Counted from the first letter of the stretch, positions 35,462 through 45,125 are shown. The stretch is DNA of 64,000 nucleotides from Mariniblastus fucicola (GCF_008087665.1 NZ_CP042912.1:4278001-4342000), one strand, 5' to 3'. Made by a program: numbers and translations. Notes: generated from the sequence alone by a model not told the origin.

Positions 35462-36484
35462 ATGTTTCGAGCCTTCATATTGCCGGTGCTACTGATGGGA
35501 TTGATCGGCGGGCCGATGCTGTACTCCCACCACCAGCGTCACACCGCGAGGAAGCAAAGCGGCATGCAAAACCCGGCTGGAATGCAAAACCCGGCAGGAT
35601 TGCAAGACGCTCCCTGGCAAGCGGCCAGCTATCGCACCAACGCCGCCGCGACACAGCCTTCATTTTCGCAATTCAACAATCAGCCCGCACCGACGTTTGG
35701 CAGTTCGCTTCCACCGACACGTTTTCCACAAACGAACAGCCTTGGAACTTTGCAGCCGCCGACGGGGATGACGGCTACGCAAGTTGGCATGTCGTCAGCA
35801 AACAACGGGCAAGTCACTCCGCTGGCTCATGCTACAAACAGGTTTTCGACGCCGTCAATGGTCGCAAACCCGGTACCAAACCCGGCCGCTTTCCCCGCGG
35901 CAGACGATCAAGCATGGAGACAGACTGGCATGGTGCCGGACTATGCCAAAGCGGAGACCGTCGTGTATCCTGGCGATGCAAACGGGCCGGACCTGACTGC
36001 GCAACCGATGAGCTTTACGCCGACGACGGACTTGTCATCGCTGTTTCGATTTGACGTGACAGAACAGTGGATCACATCGCGTTGGGATCGCGTTTCGACG
36101 AGCCCTGCAGATCAAGGTTTGCACGGAATGCGAGTTGCCGTTGTGACCGGCACAAACTCGTGGGACTTGCACGGTTCGCTTACTTATTACTTTGACGCCA
36201 GCCATCGCGTTCAACGCATCACGTATCGCGGTTGGACAGGCGATGCATCCCGGTTAATTCAAACGCTGCAACCTCAGCATCAGCTTCGTCCTCAACCAAC
36301 GCATTGGGCAGGGCTGTATCTGTCACGTCGAAGCGGTTTATTGATGAAGCGTCCGGCCGTGATCGACAAAAGCAACCCCGTTCAACAGTTGGCTTTGATT
36401 TTGGAAATCAACAATCCGTCTGGAAAGACTCCGTTGAGCAACGATTTCCAGTCTCTTTTGCCGGCGGCGATGGCAGCACAATAA
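35462..36484 (+). CDS. Planctomycete conserved protein (possibly DUF6690)
   Basis: 340 residues. A short N-terminal membrane anchor (FILPVLLMGLIGGPMLY) is followed by a low-complexity Gln/Pro/Asn linker with a duplicated MQNPAG motif (35561-35600). The C-terminal globular domain (about 190-340; FDVTEQWITSRWDRVSTSP, LTYYFDASHRVQRITYRGW) resembles a planctomycete-only family I tentatively recall as DUF6690. Function unknown. It lies directly upstream of the dnaA regulatory region. GGAT eight bases before ATG is a modest ribosome-binding site. Confidence 0.7.
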   Translation: MFRAFILPVLLMGLIGGPMLYSHHQRHTARKQSGMQNPAGMQNPAGLQDAPWQAASYRTNAAATQPSFSQFNNQPAPTFGSSLPPTRFPQTNSLGTLQPPTGMTATQVGMSSANNGQVTPLAHATNRFSTPSMVANPVPNPAAFPAADDQAWRQTGMVPDYAKAETVVYPGDANGPDLTAQPMSFTPTTDLSSLFRFDVTEQWITSRWDRVSTSPADQGLHGMRVAVVTGTNSWDLHGSLTYYFDASHRVQRITYRGWTGDASRLIQTLQPQHQLRPQPTHWAGLYLSRRSGLLMKRPAVIDKSNPVQQLALILEINNPSGKTPLSNDFQSLLPAAMAAQ

Positions 36485-36504
36485 ATCGAAGTTTTTTGTC
36501 ACCG

Positions 36505-36520
36505 AAATCGCATGCGATTT
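36505..36520. promoter_or_regulatory. Perfect 16-bp palindrome upstream of dnaA
   Basis: AAATCGCATGCGATTT reads the same on both strands, nine bases before the DnaA box and 20 bases after the previous stop codon. With no loop it is a poor terminator; a dimeric protein site is more likely. Confidence 0.4.
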
Positions 36521-36529
36521 GCGGACGCG

Positions 36530-36538
36530 TTATCCACA
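36530..36538 (+). promoter_or_regulatory. DnaA box
   Basis: TTATCCACA is an exact match to the classical R1-type DnaA box, 114 bases upstream of the -35 element of the putative dnaA promoter. Confidence 0.6.
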
Positions 36539-36651
36539 CGCGACGAACAGTTTTTGCGAAACGTTGCGTGTTGAAATTTGACAGGAAATTCGAAAACGTA
36601 GGCTCTTAATTTCTGTTTTGTGTTTTCTTAACGCGAAATTCAAATACGCCT

Positions 36652-36679
36652 TTGACAGCGGTGCTAGCAATCCTAAAAT
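36652..36679 (+). promoter_or_regulatory. Probable dnaA promoter (sigma70-type)
   Basis: TTGACA (36652-36657) is exact and TAAAAT (36674-36679) has one mismatch to TATAAT, with a 16-base spacer. This leaves a 5' leader of about 100 bases before the dnaA start. Confidence 0.6.
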
Positions 36680-36786
36680 CGCTGCTCGTGACAGGAACTG
36701 ATGGTCGCAATGACGCGGCTTGCCAGTTCACATTGTAAAGGAATTGATGCGATCAATGATCCATCAAGTTCGATAAGCCTCAGGAT

Positions 36787-38319
36787 GTGACTTTGTCGAA
36801 GCAGGACCCACCAGTACTTCCCTCCAACCAGCGTCAGCTTCAGGTTGCCCAGGCAATCACCGAAGCGCTCGCAGATCAAATTGGACAGACGATCTTCGAA
36901 ATGTGGTTCGAAGGTTCAGATCCAATCGTGTTCGATGGACAACAGGTACAGGTCTTCGCTCCCAACGCATTCAGTCTCAGTCGTCTACAGTCGCGTTTTT
37001 CTGGCGACGTCAAAGAAGCCGTTCACCGCATCGCCGGACCGGAAACGTCAATCCAATTCTCAACTCGAACTTCGGCTTCCGCAGAGTCGCTGTTTGAGAG
37101 TGTAGCCGTTGATTCAGATGACTCGGTTGAGACTTCGGCTTCTCCAGTTCAGGGTTCCGATTTGCCATTGGAAGCTCAGGAAGATGGCTTCATCGAAGAG
37201 AAGGATCCTCAAACTTACTTTCATTTTCATCAGCCTTCCGAAGCGAGGACTCCGTCGCCAAAGTCGCGTCCGAAGAATGCAAAGTCGGCTCGCTATGTAA
37301 AGTCGTTCTGGTTCGGTGACGAAAACCGTTTGGCTCGCGCTGCCGTTGAGCAAGTGATTGACTATCCGGGTGAGTTTTCGCCGCTATTGATTTATGGATC
37401 AACGGGAAGCGGAAAGTCTCATTTGTTGGAAGCCGTGGTCAACGAGTTTCGCAGACGTCTTCGCCGCAAACGTTGCGTCTATCTTTCTGCTGAGAAGTTC
37501 ACGACCGAATTTATTGGTTCGCTCCGCGGAGGAAGCGGATTGCCGATGTTTCGACGACGGTATCGCGATCTGGATATTCTTGCGATCGACGACATTCAAT
37601 TCTTTTCCAGCAAACGTGCGACGCTAAGCGAATTTTTACAGACGGTCGATCATCTTGCTCGTGCCGGAAAACAGGTTGTCGTTTCAGCGGATCGGCCACC
37701 GATTGAACTCGAAGGCATCGGCACCGATCTGGCTGCACGATTGACCGGCGGATTGACGTGTCCGCTGCAGTATCCAAGTTTCGAAGGTCGTGTTTCGATC
37801 ATCGAAAGCATTTGCCAGCAGCGAAACTTTACACTTCCGCTGGAAGTCCGTGAGCTAATCGCCCAGCACATGACACGCGACGTCCGCCGCATCATTGGTG
37901 CGATCAATCGCCTGTTCGCGGTCTCGTTTTCGCTTCAGGAAAAAGTCACCATGCATCTGGCTCAGGATGTTCTGGGCGACTTGCTGGCGTTCTCATCGAT
38001 CGGTGCTTCGATCAAGGGAATCGAACAGGCCGTTTGCGATTTCTGTGGTGTGAAACCAAACGAGATTCGATCCTCCAGCCGTCGGAAACGGGTTTGCACG
38101 GCTCGCATGCTGGCGATGTATCTTGCCAGACGCCACACCGGTGCGGCGTTCTCTGAAATTGGGGACCACTTTGGCAACCGCAAGCACAGCACAGCGATCG
38201 CAGCAGACAAGAAAGTCGCAGGCTGGGTTGAGTCGAGCGAGAATATTTCGCTGCCCAACGCCAGCTACCCGGCAGACGAAGTGATTCGACGCATCGAGTC
38301 CATTCTTCGAGTTGGCTGA
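36787..38319 (+). CDS. dnaA: Chromosomal replication initiator DnaA (divergent)
   Basis: 510 residues with all four DnaA domains. Domain I is about 15-100 and a long acidic linker runs to 170. The AAA+ core has Walker A GSTGSGKS (204-211; usually GGVGLGKT) and Walker B ILAIDDIQFF (Asp 268). Domain IV (about 415-485) has RRKRVCTARMLAMYLARR and GNRKHSTAI near 463, in place of the common GGRDHTTV DnaA-box contact. GTG 36787 is used; TTG 36793 has better AGGA spacing (seven bases). The usual dnaN, recF or rpmH neighbours are absent. Confidence 0.92.
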   Translation: MTLSKQDPPVLPSNQRQLQVAQAITEALADQIGQTIFEMWFEGSDPIVFDGQQVQVFAPNAFSLSRLQSRFSGDVKEAVHRIAGPETSIQFSTRTSASAESLFESVAVDSDDSVETSASPVQGSDLPLEAQEDGFIEEKDPQTYFHFHQPSEARTPSPKSRPKNAKSARYVKSFWFGDENRLARAAVEQVIDYPGEFSPLLIYGSTGSGKSHLLEAVVNEFRRRLRRKRCVYLSAEKFTTEFIGSLRGGSGLPMFRRRYRDLDILAIDDIQFFSSKRATLSEFLQTVDHLARAGKQVVVSADRPPIELEGIGTDLAARLTGGLTCPLQYPSFEGRVSIIESICQQRNFTLPLEVRELIAQHMTRDVRRIIGAINRLFAVSFSLQEKVTMHLAQDVLGDLLAFSSIGASIKGIEQAVCDFCGVKPNEIRSSSRRKRVCTARMLAMYLARRHTGAAFSEIGDHFGNRKHSTAIAADKKVAGWVESSENISLPNASYPADEVIRRIESILRVG

Positions 38320-38345
38320 ACCAGTTTGGGCTTGGCGGCCACGCA

Positions 38346-38489
38346 CTACGACGACGCCGCTTCCAAGCGTGACGGTAAAACGTCAGCGATCAAGCGGTTG
38401 AGCATTTCCAACGGCCCCAACTTATCGAGCAGAGACAGATGGGTGCATGAGTTTCGCGTCGCCGAGCGGCTGCCCTGGCCCTCAAGCAT
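38346..38489 (-). CDS. Possible 47-residue ORF, convergent with dnaA
   Basis: ATG 38489 to TAG 38346 on the minus strand. Its second half (LLDKLGPLEMLNRLIADVLP) is protein-like, amphipathic and Leu-rich, unlike random frames nearby. The ribosome-binding site is poor and no family is recognised. It sits in the 388-base gap between dnaA and the first ABC exporter, where nothing else was found apart from a duplicated CAAGCATGC (38483 and 38524). Confidence 0.25.
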   Translation of the reverse strand: MLEGQGSRSATRNSCTHLSLLDKLGPLEMLNRLIADVLPSRLEAASS

Positions 38490-38707
38490 GCTTCGTTTAC
38501 CCGTCCGGTCTCTAAACTACGACCAAGCATGCCTATTCTTCGCAGCTTCCCTGCTAGCAACACAAAAACGGAATCGCGTTCTGGTCTACAGCGGCAGATG
38601 GCCGATGTGATTGTTGTTGACGGCGCTCTCAACGGTCGCCAACATGCCTCCCGAAATTGACGCAAAACCAGATCAGCTCTTCCTGACACCTACGAACTGA
38701 CAACCTG

Positions 38708-40699
38708 ATGAAGCCATTCTTTCGCGCAGTCTTGATGTCGCTACGTTACAAGTGGTCGATCCTTGGCGCTGTGCTGTGCGCCGTCATGATCTCCGTCCTG
38801 TGGTCGGCAAGTATCTCGACCATTCTTCCAGTCGTCCAGGTCGTCCTGCAAGGCGAGACGTTTCACGACTGGATCGACACCGAAATCGAAAACTCGACCG
38901 CAGCGATTTCCAAACTCGAATCAGAGATCCAACGTTCCGAGCTGAAGATCTCGGTTGCGCCAATTTCAGAAGACGAACTTCATCGGACGCAGCTTAGCCT
39001 CGACATCAACCGCGACCGGTTGAGCTCGGAGCAACATCTGCTGCGCCGATACACCGAATCGCTCAAGCCCTTCATTACGAAGTGGGCGCCAGACAGTCCC
39101 TTCGAAACGCTTTCGATGGCCATGGGTTGGCTGTTGGTTGTGACCTTGCTCAAAGGCTGTTTTCTGGTCGCGAGCGCGTATCTGACCGCCCGGGTTGCCA
39201 GTAAAACCGTGATGGACTTGCGCCGCATCTACTATCGCAAAGCGCTGGAACTGGACCAACAACGCATCGACAGGCTGGGGACATCGAACATGATGACTCA
39301 CCTGTCGCACAACATGCTGATGGTCGCCGGTGGACTGAAGGTCTTCTACGGGAAATGCCTGCGAGAGCCGCTCAAGATGGTCACCTGTCTCGCACTTGCG
39401 GCCTGGATCTCATTGCCTTTGTTGCTGCTGTCGCTGATCATTCTGCCCGCCGGATTCTTTCTGGTTCGCAATGTTTCGGGACGCATGAAGCGATCGACCG
39501 AAAACGAAATGCAGGGAATGGCGGACGTTTTCCAGACGCTCATCGAGACGTTCCAGAAAGTGAAAACAGTTCGCATTTTCAATCGCGAACGTTCCGAGCG
39601 ACGAAGATTTCGAAGGAATGCCCAAACCCTATATCACATGAGTGTCCGGATTTCGCTATACGATTCGCTGCTCAAACCACTTTCCGAGTTATTGGGAATC
39701 ATCTCGATTGCTGTCGCCATTTTGGCTGGTGCGTGGCTGGTCCTGAATCGTGAAACGAGCCTGTTTGGTATTCGCATGAGCGAGACTCCAATCCGGCCGG
39801 TAACTTTGTTGTACTTCTACGCCTTGCTGGCGGCTGCCAGTGATCCTGCGAGAAAGATGACAGAAGTAATCAACGTGATCGTGCGAGGCAACACGGCATG
39901 CGAAAACCTGTTCCGAACTTACGATGTCGACAATCGGGTCAAGACGCCAGAGTTTCCTGTTCCGGTTCCCAAACACAGTGAGGCCATCGTTTTTGACGAC
40001 GTGCTGTTCTCGTACAAGCCAAAGCAACCCGTTTTGCGACGCATCTCGCTGGAGATTCCCTACAAGCAAACGTTGGCGATTGTGGGCGGCAACGGTTCCG
40101 GAAAATCGACGCTTATGAACTTACTTTGTCGGTTCTACGATCCCAATCGCGGTCACATCACGATTGACGGTGTTGACCTTAAAGACGTCAGTCCGCGTAA
40201 GCTTCGCCGTCAAATCGCGTGGGTGACACAAGACTCGGTTCTTTTTCACGGCACGATTCGTGAAAACATTCTTTACGGCAATCCGGACGCCACGGAAAAA
40301 GATCTCGACGACGCCGTCCGAACTGCGCGGCTGGGGGACTTCATGGATTCGATGCCTGAAGGAATCGACACAATGATCGGCGACAATGGCAGTCACCTTT
40401 CCGCCGGTCAGCGACAGCGTGTTGCGATCGCCCGAGCCGTTCTTGCCGATCCCCGAATCCTGATTCTTGATGAAGCAACCAGTCAGGTCGACGGACAGAC
40501 CGAGACGCTAATCCATGGCGAGTTGGAATCTTTCATTCGCGGCCGAACAACAATCATTGTCACTCACCGGGCGTCGTCGCTGTGCCTCGCAAATCGGGTT
40601 ATCGTGATGCGACTGGGGCGAATTGTGAGTGACAGCACCGTTGAAGAAGCGATGGAAAGCAGTCGTCCGTTCCAGAATCTGTTTGCCCGTTCGGCGTAG
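38708..40699 (+). CDS. MsbA-like ABC exporter with periplasmic coiled-coil loop (copy 1)
   Basis: 663 residues: membrane half then ATPase. TM1 is about 18-45. Instead of a short loop, residues about 46-132 are hydrophilic and heptad-like (STAAISKLESEIQRSELK) before TM2. The ATPase has Walker A GGNGSGKST (about 460), signature LSAGQ (about 563, Ala for the usual first Gly), Walker B ILILDEAT and H-loop THRAS. It probably exports a glycolipid or lipid-linked saccharide. It opens a glycan island and is paralogous to the exporter at 54249. Confidence 0.9.
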   Translation: MKPFFRAVLMSLRYKWSILGAVLCAVMISVLWSASISTILPVVQVVLQGETFHDWIDTEIENSTAAISKLESEIQRSELKISVAPISEDELHRTQLSLDINRDRLSSEQHLLRRYTESLKPFITKWAPDSPFETLSMAMGWLLVVTLLKGCFLVASAYLTARVASKTVMDLRRIYYRKALELDQQRIDRLGTSNMMTHLSHNMLMVAGGLKVFYGKCLREPLKMVTCLALAAWISLPLLLLSLIILPAGFFLVRNVSGRMKRSTENEMQGMADVFQTLIETFQKVKTVRIFNRERSERRRFRRNAQTLYHMSVRISLYDSLLKPLSELLGIISIAVAILAGAWLVLNRETSLFGIRMSETPIRPVTLLYFYALLAAASDPARKMTEVINVIVRGNTACENLFRTYDVDNRVKTPEFPVPVPKHSEAIVFDDVLFSYKPKQPVLRRISLEIPYKQTLAIVGGNGSGKSTLMNLLCRFYDPNRGHITIDGVDLKDVSPRKLRRQIAWVTQDSVLFHGTIRENILYGNPDATEKDLDDAVRTARLGDFMDSMPEGIDTMIGDNGSHLSAGQRQRVAIARAVLADPRILILDEATSQVDGQTETLIHGELESFIRGRTTIIVTHRASSLCLANRVIVMRLGRIVSDSTVEEAMESSRPFQNLFARSA

Positions 40700-40984
40700 T
40701 CGTTCCGTTGCAAATTCGCGCCTGTTCTGCTGCCAGATCCACCCCATTTCGGCTCTCGATTTCCCAACCCCGGAACGTGCTAGCGACCCAATACCTTCAG
40801 TCTGTTGCAGGACTGAAAGGCCTGCTAAAGTCTGCCGCCGGATGAGGGTTACTTGCGGCAGAATCGACAAAAGTTAACAAGATTTCGGCTTTAACTGCCG
40901 ATTTTACCAGTGTCGTTTGACTGTTGATTCGACAAGGAACCAGCCACGTCCTCGCCTCCTCGGCTCGCCATTTCAGGATAGACC

Positions 40985-42316
40985 ATGAGACTGTTTCGTT
41001 CGCGGAAAAAGAAAAATTCCAACTCGGAAACCAAGCGACGGGTGCTCTTCGTATCTCACGAAGCAACTCGCACCGGTGCACCGAAAATCATCCTGAACGT
41101 GTTGAAACATTTTCACGCTCAATGCGACATTCAGTGTGAAACGATCCTGCACAGCGGGGGGTTCCTGGCCGCTGAGTTCGGGCAACACGGCGTTGTCGAC
41201 TGCATGAATCTGCCACGAGAGCCTGGCGAAGAACTGACGAAACGCGTGGACAAGTTCGTGCACCGCGAAAAATCAAACATCCCTGTGATGGCTGTATGCA
41301 ACAGCATGGAGTCGCGGTTTGTTGCTGCAGAACTTGCGCGACACGGAGTTCCACTGATCTCGCTCGTTCACGAACTGCCTTCGTCTTACACGCACCAGGA
41401 CTACACAACGGTTTTCGATGCCTCTCATCGAATCGTTTTCCCGGTACACGCCGTCCGCGAAGCCACCGAAGCGTTTACCGACGTGCCGTACGGAAAGGGC
41501 CTCGTGCTTTCGCAAGGTCTGCTGAATCCGCAATTTGGAACAGGCATCAGCCGCGATGATGCTCACAAGCGAATCCGCAAAGAGTTGGGGCTTCCCGAGA
41601 ACGCATTCATCGTGCTTGGGTGTGGAACGTTGGATCTTCGCAAGGGCATCGATCACTACGTCAATATTGCACGGGCCACTGTTGCCCAAAATCAGTCAAA
41701 CATGCCGATCCATTTCGTGTGGGTTGGTGAAGGGCCGCGCTGGACGCATTCGCCGTACCACTACATCCAGCTGGATCTGGAAAATTCGCCGGCTCGCAAC
41801 TTCGTCCATTTCATTGGCGAACGTGAAGACGTCGAGCCATACTTCATGGGCTCGGACGCGTTCCTGCTCACGTCGCGAGTCGATCCGTTTCCATGCGTCA
41901 TCCACGAGGCGATGGCGTCGAGCCTGCCAGTGATCACGTTCTCCGACTCCGGCGGTGCTCCAGAAGCCGTTGGCAACGGGTCGGGCTTTGTTGTTCCTTA
42001 CGGCGATCACAGCCACGCCGGCAACGTGATTCGAATGTTGGCAGCTCAACCAGAAGTCGCAACCGGAATGCGAGAACGTTCTTTCGATCGCGTTCACACT
42101 CGCTATCGCTTCGAAGACTACGCGGATAAGTTGATCGACGTTTGCGAGTCCATCATGGGCTACGAAATTCGTAAACCAGTCGCAGCTCCAACGGTTGCTC
42201 CGATCGCCCCACCGCCGGCTGCGATGTATCCGGAAACAATCCCGATGCATCCTCCGCAACCTCCGCAACCTCAGCCGATCGAGCAATACTCTCCGGAACA
42301 ACGCCGAGTAGCCTGA
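40985..42316 (+). CDS. GT4 family glycosyltransferase
   Basis: 443 residues. The N-terminal half begins RRVLFVSHEATRTGAPKIIL, the acceptor-domain glycine loop of GT-B enzymes. The C-terminal half has LGCGTLDLRKGIDHY and the donor-binding motif DPFPCVIHEAMASSLPVI with the conserved Glu. A 45-residue Pro-rich tail (APPPAAMYPETIPMHPPQPP) is unusual and may be an unstructured interaction arm. It likely adds a sugar to a surface glycan precursor at the cytoplasmic face; donor unknown. Confidence 0.88.
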   Translation: MRLFRSRKKKNSNSETKRRVLFVSHEATRTGAPKIILNVLKHFHAQCDIQCETILHSGGFLAAEFGQHGVVDCMNLPREPGEELTKRVDKFVHREKSNIPVMAVCNSMESRFVAAELARHGVPLISLVHELPSSYTHQDYTTVFDASHRIVFPVHAVREATEAFTDVPYGKGLVLSQGLLNPQFGTGISRDDAHKRIRKELGLPENAFIVLGCGTLDLRKGIDHYVNIARATVAQNQSNMPIHFVWVGEGPRWTHSPYHYIQLDLENSPARNFVHFIGEREDVEPYFMGSDAFLLTSRVDPFPCVIHEAMASSLPVITFSDSGGAPEAVGNGSGFVVPYGDHSHAGNVIRMLAAQPEVATGMRERSFDRVHTRYRFEDYADKLIDVCESIMGYEIRKPVAAPTVAPIAPPPAAMYPETIPMHPPQPPQPQPIEQYSPEQRRVA

Positions 42317-42475
42317 ATGGAGCTTGCCTGAACGATGCGAAGCTTCGGCTTGTAGCGGTCACGCCGAAATTTACGGCGCTCAGACAGGCCCGATTCTTCT
42401 CTACAGCACTCTCGTTCTTCATGCGGTTTTTCACAACGTACGATTTGAAAATGCGTACTTTTCTGGAATCCCGCC

Positions 42476-43633
42476 GTGATCATAAAATCATCTGACCTTG
42501 AGACAACTCTGGGTTCGCCTTCTAGCACACAAACCACTCGCGTTCTTCATTTGATTAATGGCGAGCACTTTGCGGGTGCTGAACGAGTCCAGGATTTACT
42601 TGCGATGGCGTTGCCTCAGTTTGGCTACGAAGCCGGATTTGCGTGCGTTAAAGCGGACAAGTTTCCGAAAGTTCGGCGCTCCAGTTCCCCGCTGTACGAG
42701 CTAAACATGAAGAACAAGTTCGACCTGCTCTGTTATCGGAACATCGCGAAAATTATCTGCGACGAAAACTACAAACTGATCCATGCTCATACTCCAAGAT
42801 CGCTGCTGATTGGAAGCCTTGCCGCACGAGCCACTGATTGCCCGTTGATCTATCACGTTCACAGTCCTGCGGGCCGCGACAGTGAGCGTGGCCTCAAGAA
42901 TTGGATCAACACGAAAGTCGAAACATGGGCATTGAGTCGAGTCGATCGGATGATCTGCGTATCGAACTCGTTGATGGGCTATATGGAATCACTTGGCCAT
43001 CCGGCGGTCAAGCTGAATGTTGTTTCCAACGGCGTGGCAGCGATCGATGATCTTCCTCATCGTGATGCACCGGGCAAGAACGACGTTTGGACATTGGGAA
43101 CGATGGCCCTGTTTCGCCCTCGCAAAGGCGTCGAAGTCCTGCTCGAGGCATTGTCGATTTTGAAGAATCGTGGCGTCAAGACTCACCTCCGTGCCGTAGG
43201 TCAGTTTGAAACTTCAGAGTACGAATCTGAAGTCATGAACCTAGTCAATCGACTAGGTATTGCGGACATGATCACGTGGACCGGTTTTCAAACGAACGTC
43301 AATGAGCAAATCCGAAAGATGGATTTGTTCGTGTTGCCGTCGCTCTACGGAGAGGGGCTTCCGATGGTGGTGCTTGAGTCGATGGCGAATGCGGTGCCAG
43401 TCGTCGCGAGCAACGTCGAAGGCATTCCGGAAGCCGTACGAGACAACGTCGATGGTTTGATTTTTAAACCAGGAGACGCGAAAGATCTCGCAGCGAAGGT
43501 CGAATCGATGGTTGGTGATAGCGAGAGATGGAACTCAATGAGCCAAAGCGCGTATGTTCGTCAACGCACGTGCCTGTCTGACATCAGCATGGCTGAGGGA
43601 ACGAGCGAAGTTTATAGTTCGTTGTTGAACTAA
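42476..43633 (+). CDS. GT4 family glycosyltransferase
   Basis: 385 residues from GTG 42476. GT-B layout: RVLHLINGEHFAGAERVQDL at the N-terminus, LIHAHTPRSLLIGSL, LGTMALFRPRKGVEVLLEAL in the hinge, and YGEGLPMVVLESMANAVPVV with the donor-binding Glu pair. It resembles capsule and LPS mannosyl/glucosyl transferases. It follows the previous GT4 gene by 159 bases in the same direction. Confidence 0.9.
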   Translation: MIIKSSDLETTLGSPSSTQTTRVLHLINGEHFAGAERVQDLLAMALPQFGYEAGFACVKADKFPKVRRSSSPLYELNMKNKFDLLCYRNIAKIICDENYKLIHAHTPRSLLIGSLAARATDCPLIYHVHSPAGRDSERGLKNWINTKVETWALSRVDRMICVSNSLMGYMESLGHPAVKLNVVSNGVAAIDDLPHRDAPGKNDVWTLGTMALFRPRKGVEVLLEALSILKNRGVKTHLRAVGQFETSEYESEVMNLVNRLGIADMITWTGFQTNVNEQIRKMDLFVLPSLYGEGLPMVVLESMANAVPVVASNVEGIPEAVRDNVDGLIFKPGDAKDLAAKVESMVGDSERWNSMSQSAYVRQRTCLSDISMAEGTSEVYSSLLN

Positions 43634-43705
43634 TTCGTTGTTGAACCAGTTCTTACTGACTGGAAAGTCGACTCAAGTACTCACCGGATCTCCAGAGGCA
43701 AACTC

Positions 43706-44197
43706 TTAAATAGAAGACTCGGCACTTGCCCACTGCCCGTGGTTCTCGTCCACCGAAACGACGACTTTGTCCAGCGTCGCTTTCGTTTTTGCGTCCAGTC
43801 TGGCAATCAACTGATCAGCGATCCACATCGCCAACAACTCGGCTGTTGTGTTTGCGATTGGAAGCAAAACGCAGTCTTCTTCGGGAAACACCCATCGCTT
43901 TTCTTCAAACCGGGCAATGACTTCGGCATCCTTTTTTTCAACCGAAATCGTTGGATGATTGATTGGTAGCAGGACGTGATGATCGAGTTCACCGACGATT
44001 CTCTGCAGAGTATCTCGCAGCGCGATGAAATCGATCACGTATCCGTTCTCGTCCAACGTCCCGATAACACGGCACTTGCAGCGGTAGTTGTGGCCGTGCA
44101 GTCGTTCGCAAACATTTCCATTGAACGTGATGAAATGCGCAGAAGAAAAAACGAGGCTTTCTTTCTCGAGAGAAACTTCGAATACATCTGATGTCAT
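43706..44197 (-). CDS. 6-pyruvoyl-tetrahydropterin synthase / QueD family protein
   Basis: 163 residues from ATG 44197 (MTSDVFEVSLEKE). Zinc histidines are H21, H34 and H36 in AHF and CERLHGHNYRC; the catalytic Cys is C30. DHHVLLPIN and the Glu in SVDENHGQWA complete the family site. Candidate products are 6-carboxy-tetrahydropterin (queuosine) or a tetrahydromethanopterin-type precursor. It is 34 bases downstream of the CitG-like gene, so the latter context is favoured by inference. Confidence 0.85.
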   Translation of the reverse strand: MTSDVFEVSLEKESLVFSSAHFITFNGNVCERLHGHNYRCKCRVIGTLDENGYVIDFIALRDTLQRIVGELDHHVLLPINHPTISVEKKDAEVIARFEEKRWVFPEEDCVLLPIANTTAELLAMWIADQLIARLDAKTKATLDKVVVSVDENHGQWASAESSI

Positions 44198-44231
44198 GAG
44201 GGGTCCAGCTTGGGAAAGGAAAGACAACGGT

Positions 44232-45125
44232 TCACGATGCGAATGGCGGCTTGGTAAACGGCGGAACAATGTCGCCATTATAAAGGCCGACAAACAATCC
44301 CGCGGCAATCATGTCCGCAGTCGTTCCAGGATTTCTCCGATGGCCGTCGGCGCGAAGCCAGAAATCAAGGTTCGCCACCGCCGCGAAAAAAGACTCAGGT
44401 CCATTTGCCAATGACTCGATGGCTGTTGATGCCATGGCCTGGCTTTGTTCAGCCACAGCACTGCCGCACTTGCGAGCAATCAGGCTGTCAGGATGCGTGG
44501 CCATCAAACGCACATGTGCCCAGACAATTCCGTGCACGAGGTCGTTAAATTGGTCGCGGCCATCCAAAATCCAGGGCAGAATTTTCCTAAACACGTCGGC
44601 GAATCCGTTGGTGAACTGAGCCGCGATCACGTCACGATCCTTGGCCGCGTCCATGGCGTCTATCAGCGACGCGGGTGCCGAATCGTTGACGTCATGAACC
44701 TCCGTCTGTCCGATCCCACCAGGACTCATCTTTCGAATTGCGGCATAAACATCGGCCGCATCTGATCCATCAAGCTGATTCAGGACGCTTTTAGCAGCGT
44801 CAACGTCAAGAGTTTCTGCCTGACGACTGGCTTGAACCAGCAGACTCAGCAACAGGTTGATTCCAAGGTTCGTGTTGGATCCGGCAACCGCGAGAGTGCG
44901 ATTCGCGACGGCAAGAACCGTTTGTCCGTATCCCTTGCCTGCGCTTTCATCAATCGCCTGGCCCATCGCGACTGCGCTAGTTGCAAAGTCAATAAACGAA
45001 ACGTCTTCGAAATCGGCGCCGCGATGCACGTTACCAGGCTTGGACGCCGTAACTTCCAACAAACAGGCCAGCTCAACCAATCGGCCGCGCGACAGACCGT
45101 GGCACCATGACAGTGAGTTGCTCAT
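44232..45125 (-). CDS. Triphosphoribosyl-dephospho-CoA synthase (CitG) family protein
   Basis: 297 residues. N-terminal ACLLEVTASKPGNVHRGADF and GSNTNLGINLLL are the CitG/MdcB signatures for ATP and dephospho-CoA binding. No citrate or malonate lyase genes are nearby. CitG-like proteins also occur with tetrahydromethanopterin C1 genes in planctomycetes and methylotrophs, which fits the adjacent pterin synthase; this is inference. Its ATG overlaps the upstream stop (ATGA), so translation is coupled to the hydrolase gene. Confidence 0.82.
   Translation of the reverse strand: MSNSLSWCHGLSRGRLVELACLLEVTASKPGNVHRGADFEDVSFIDFATSAVAMGQAIDESAGKGYGQTVLAVANRTLAVAGSNTNLGINLLLSLLVQASRQAETLDVDAAKSVLNQLDGSDAADVYAAIRKMSPGGIGQTEVHDVNDSAPASLIDAMDAAKDRDVIAAQFTNGFADVFRKILPWILDGRDQFNDLVHGIVWAHVRLMATHPDSLIARKCGSAVAEQSQAMASTAIESLANGPESFFAAVANLDFWLRADGHRRNPGTTADMIAAGLFVGLYNGDIVPPFTKPPFAS

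Larger units (their letters stand above)
36485..36786 (+). promoter_or_regulatory. dnaA upstream region (302 bases, no gene)
   Basis: A non-coding stretch with, in order, a T6 tract, a 16-bp palindrome (36505-36520), a perfect DnaA box (36530-36538), an A/T-rich segment around 36600-36650, and a good promoter (36652-36679). Only one exact DnaA box was seen, which fits autoregulation better than a full replication origin; a small or atypical oriC cannot be excluded by eye. Confidence 0.5.

Noticed and set aside
36485-36786. Full replication origin upstream of dnaA
   Set aside because: Only one exact DnaA box was found; a cluster of boxes and an unwinding element could not be shown by eye.
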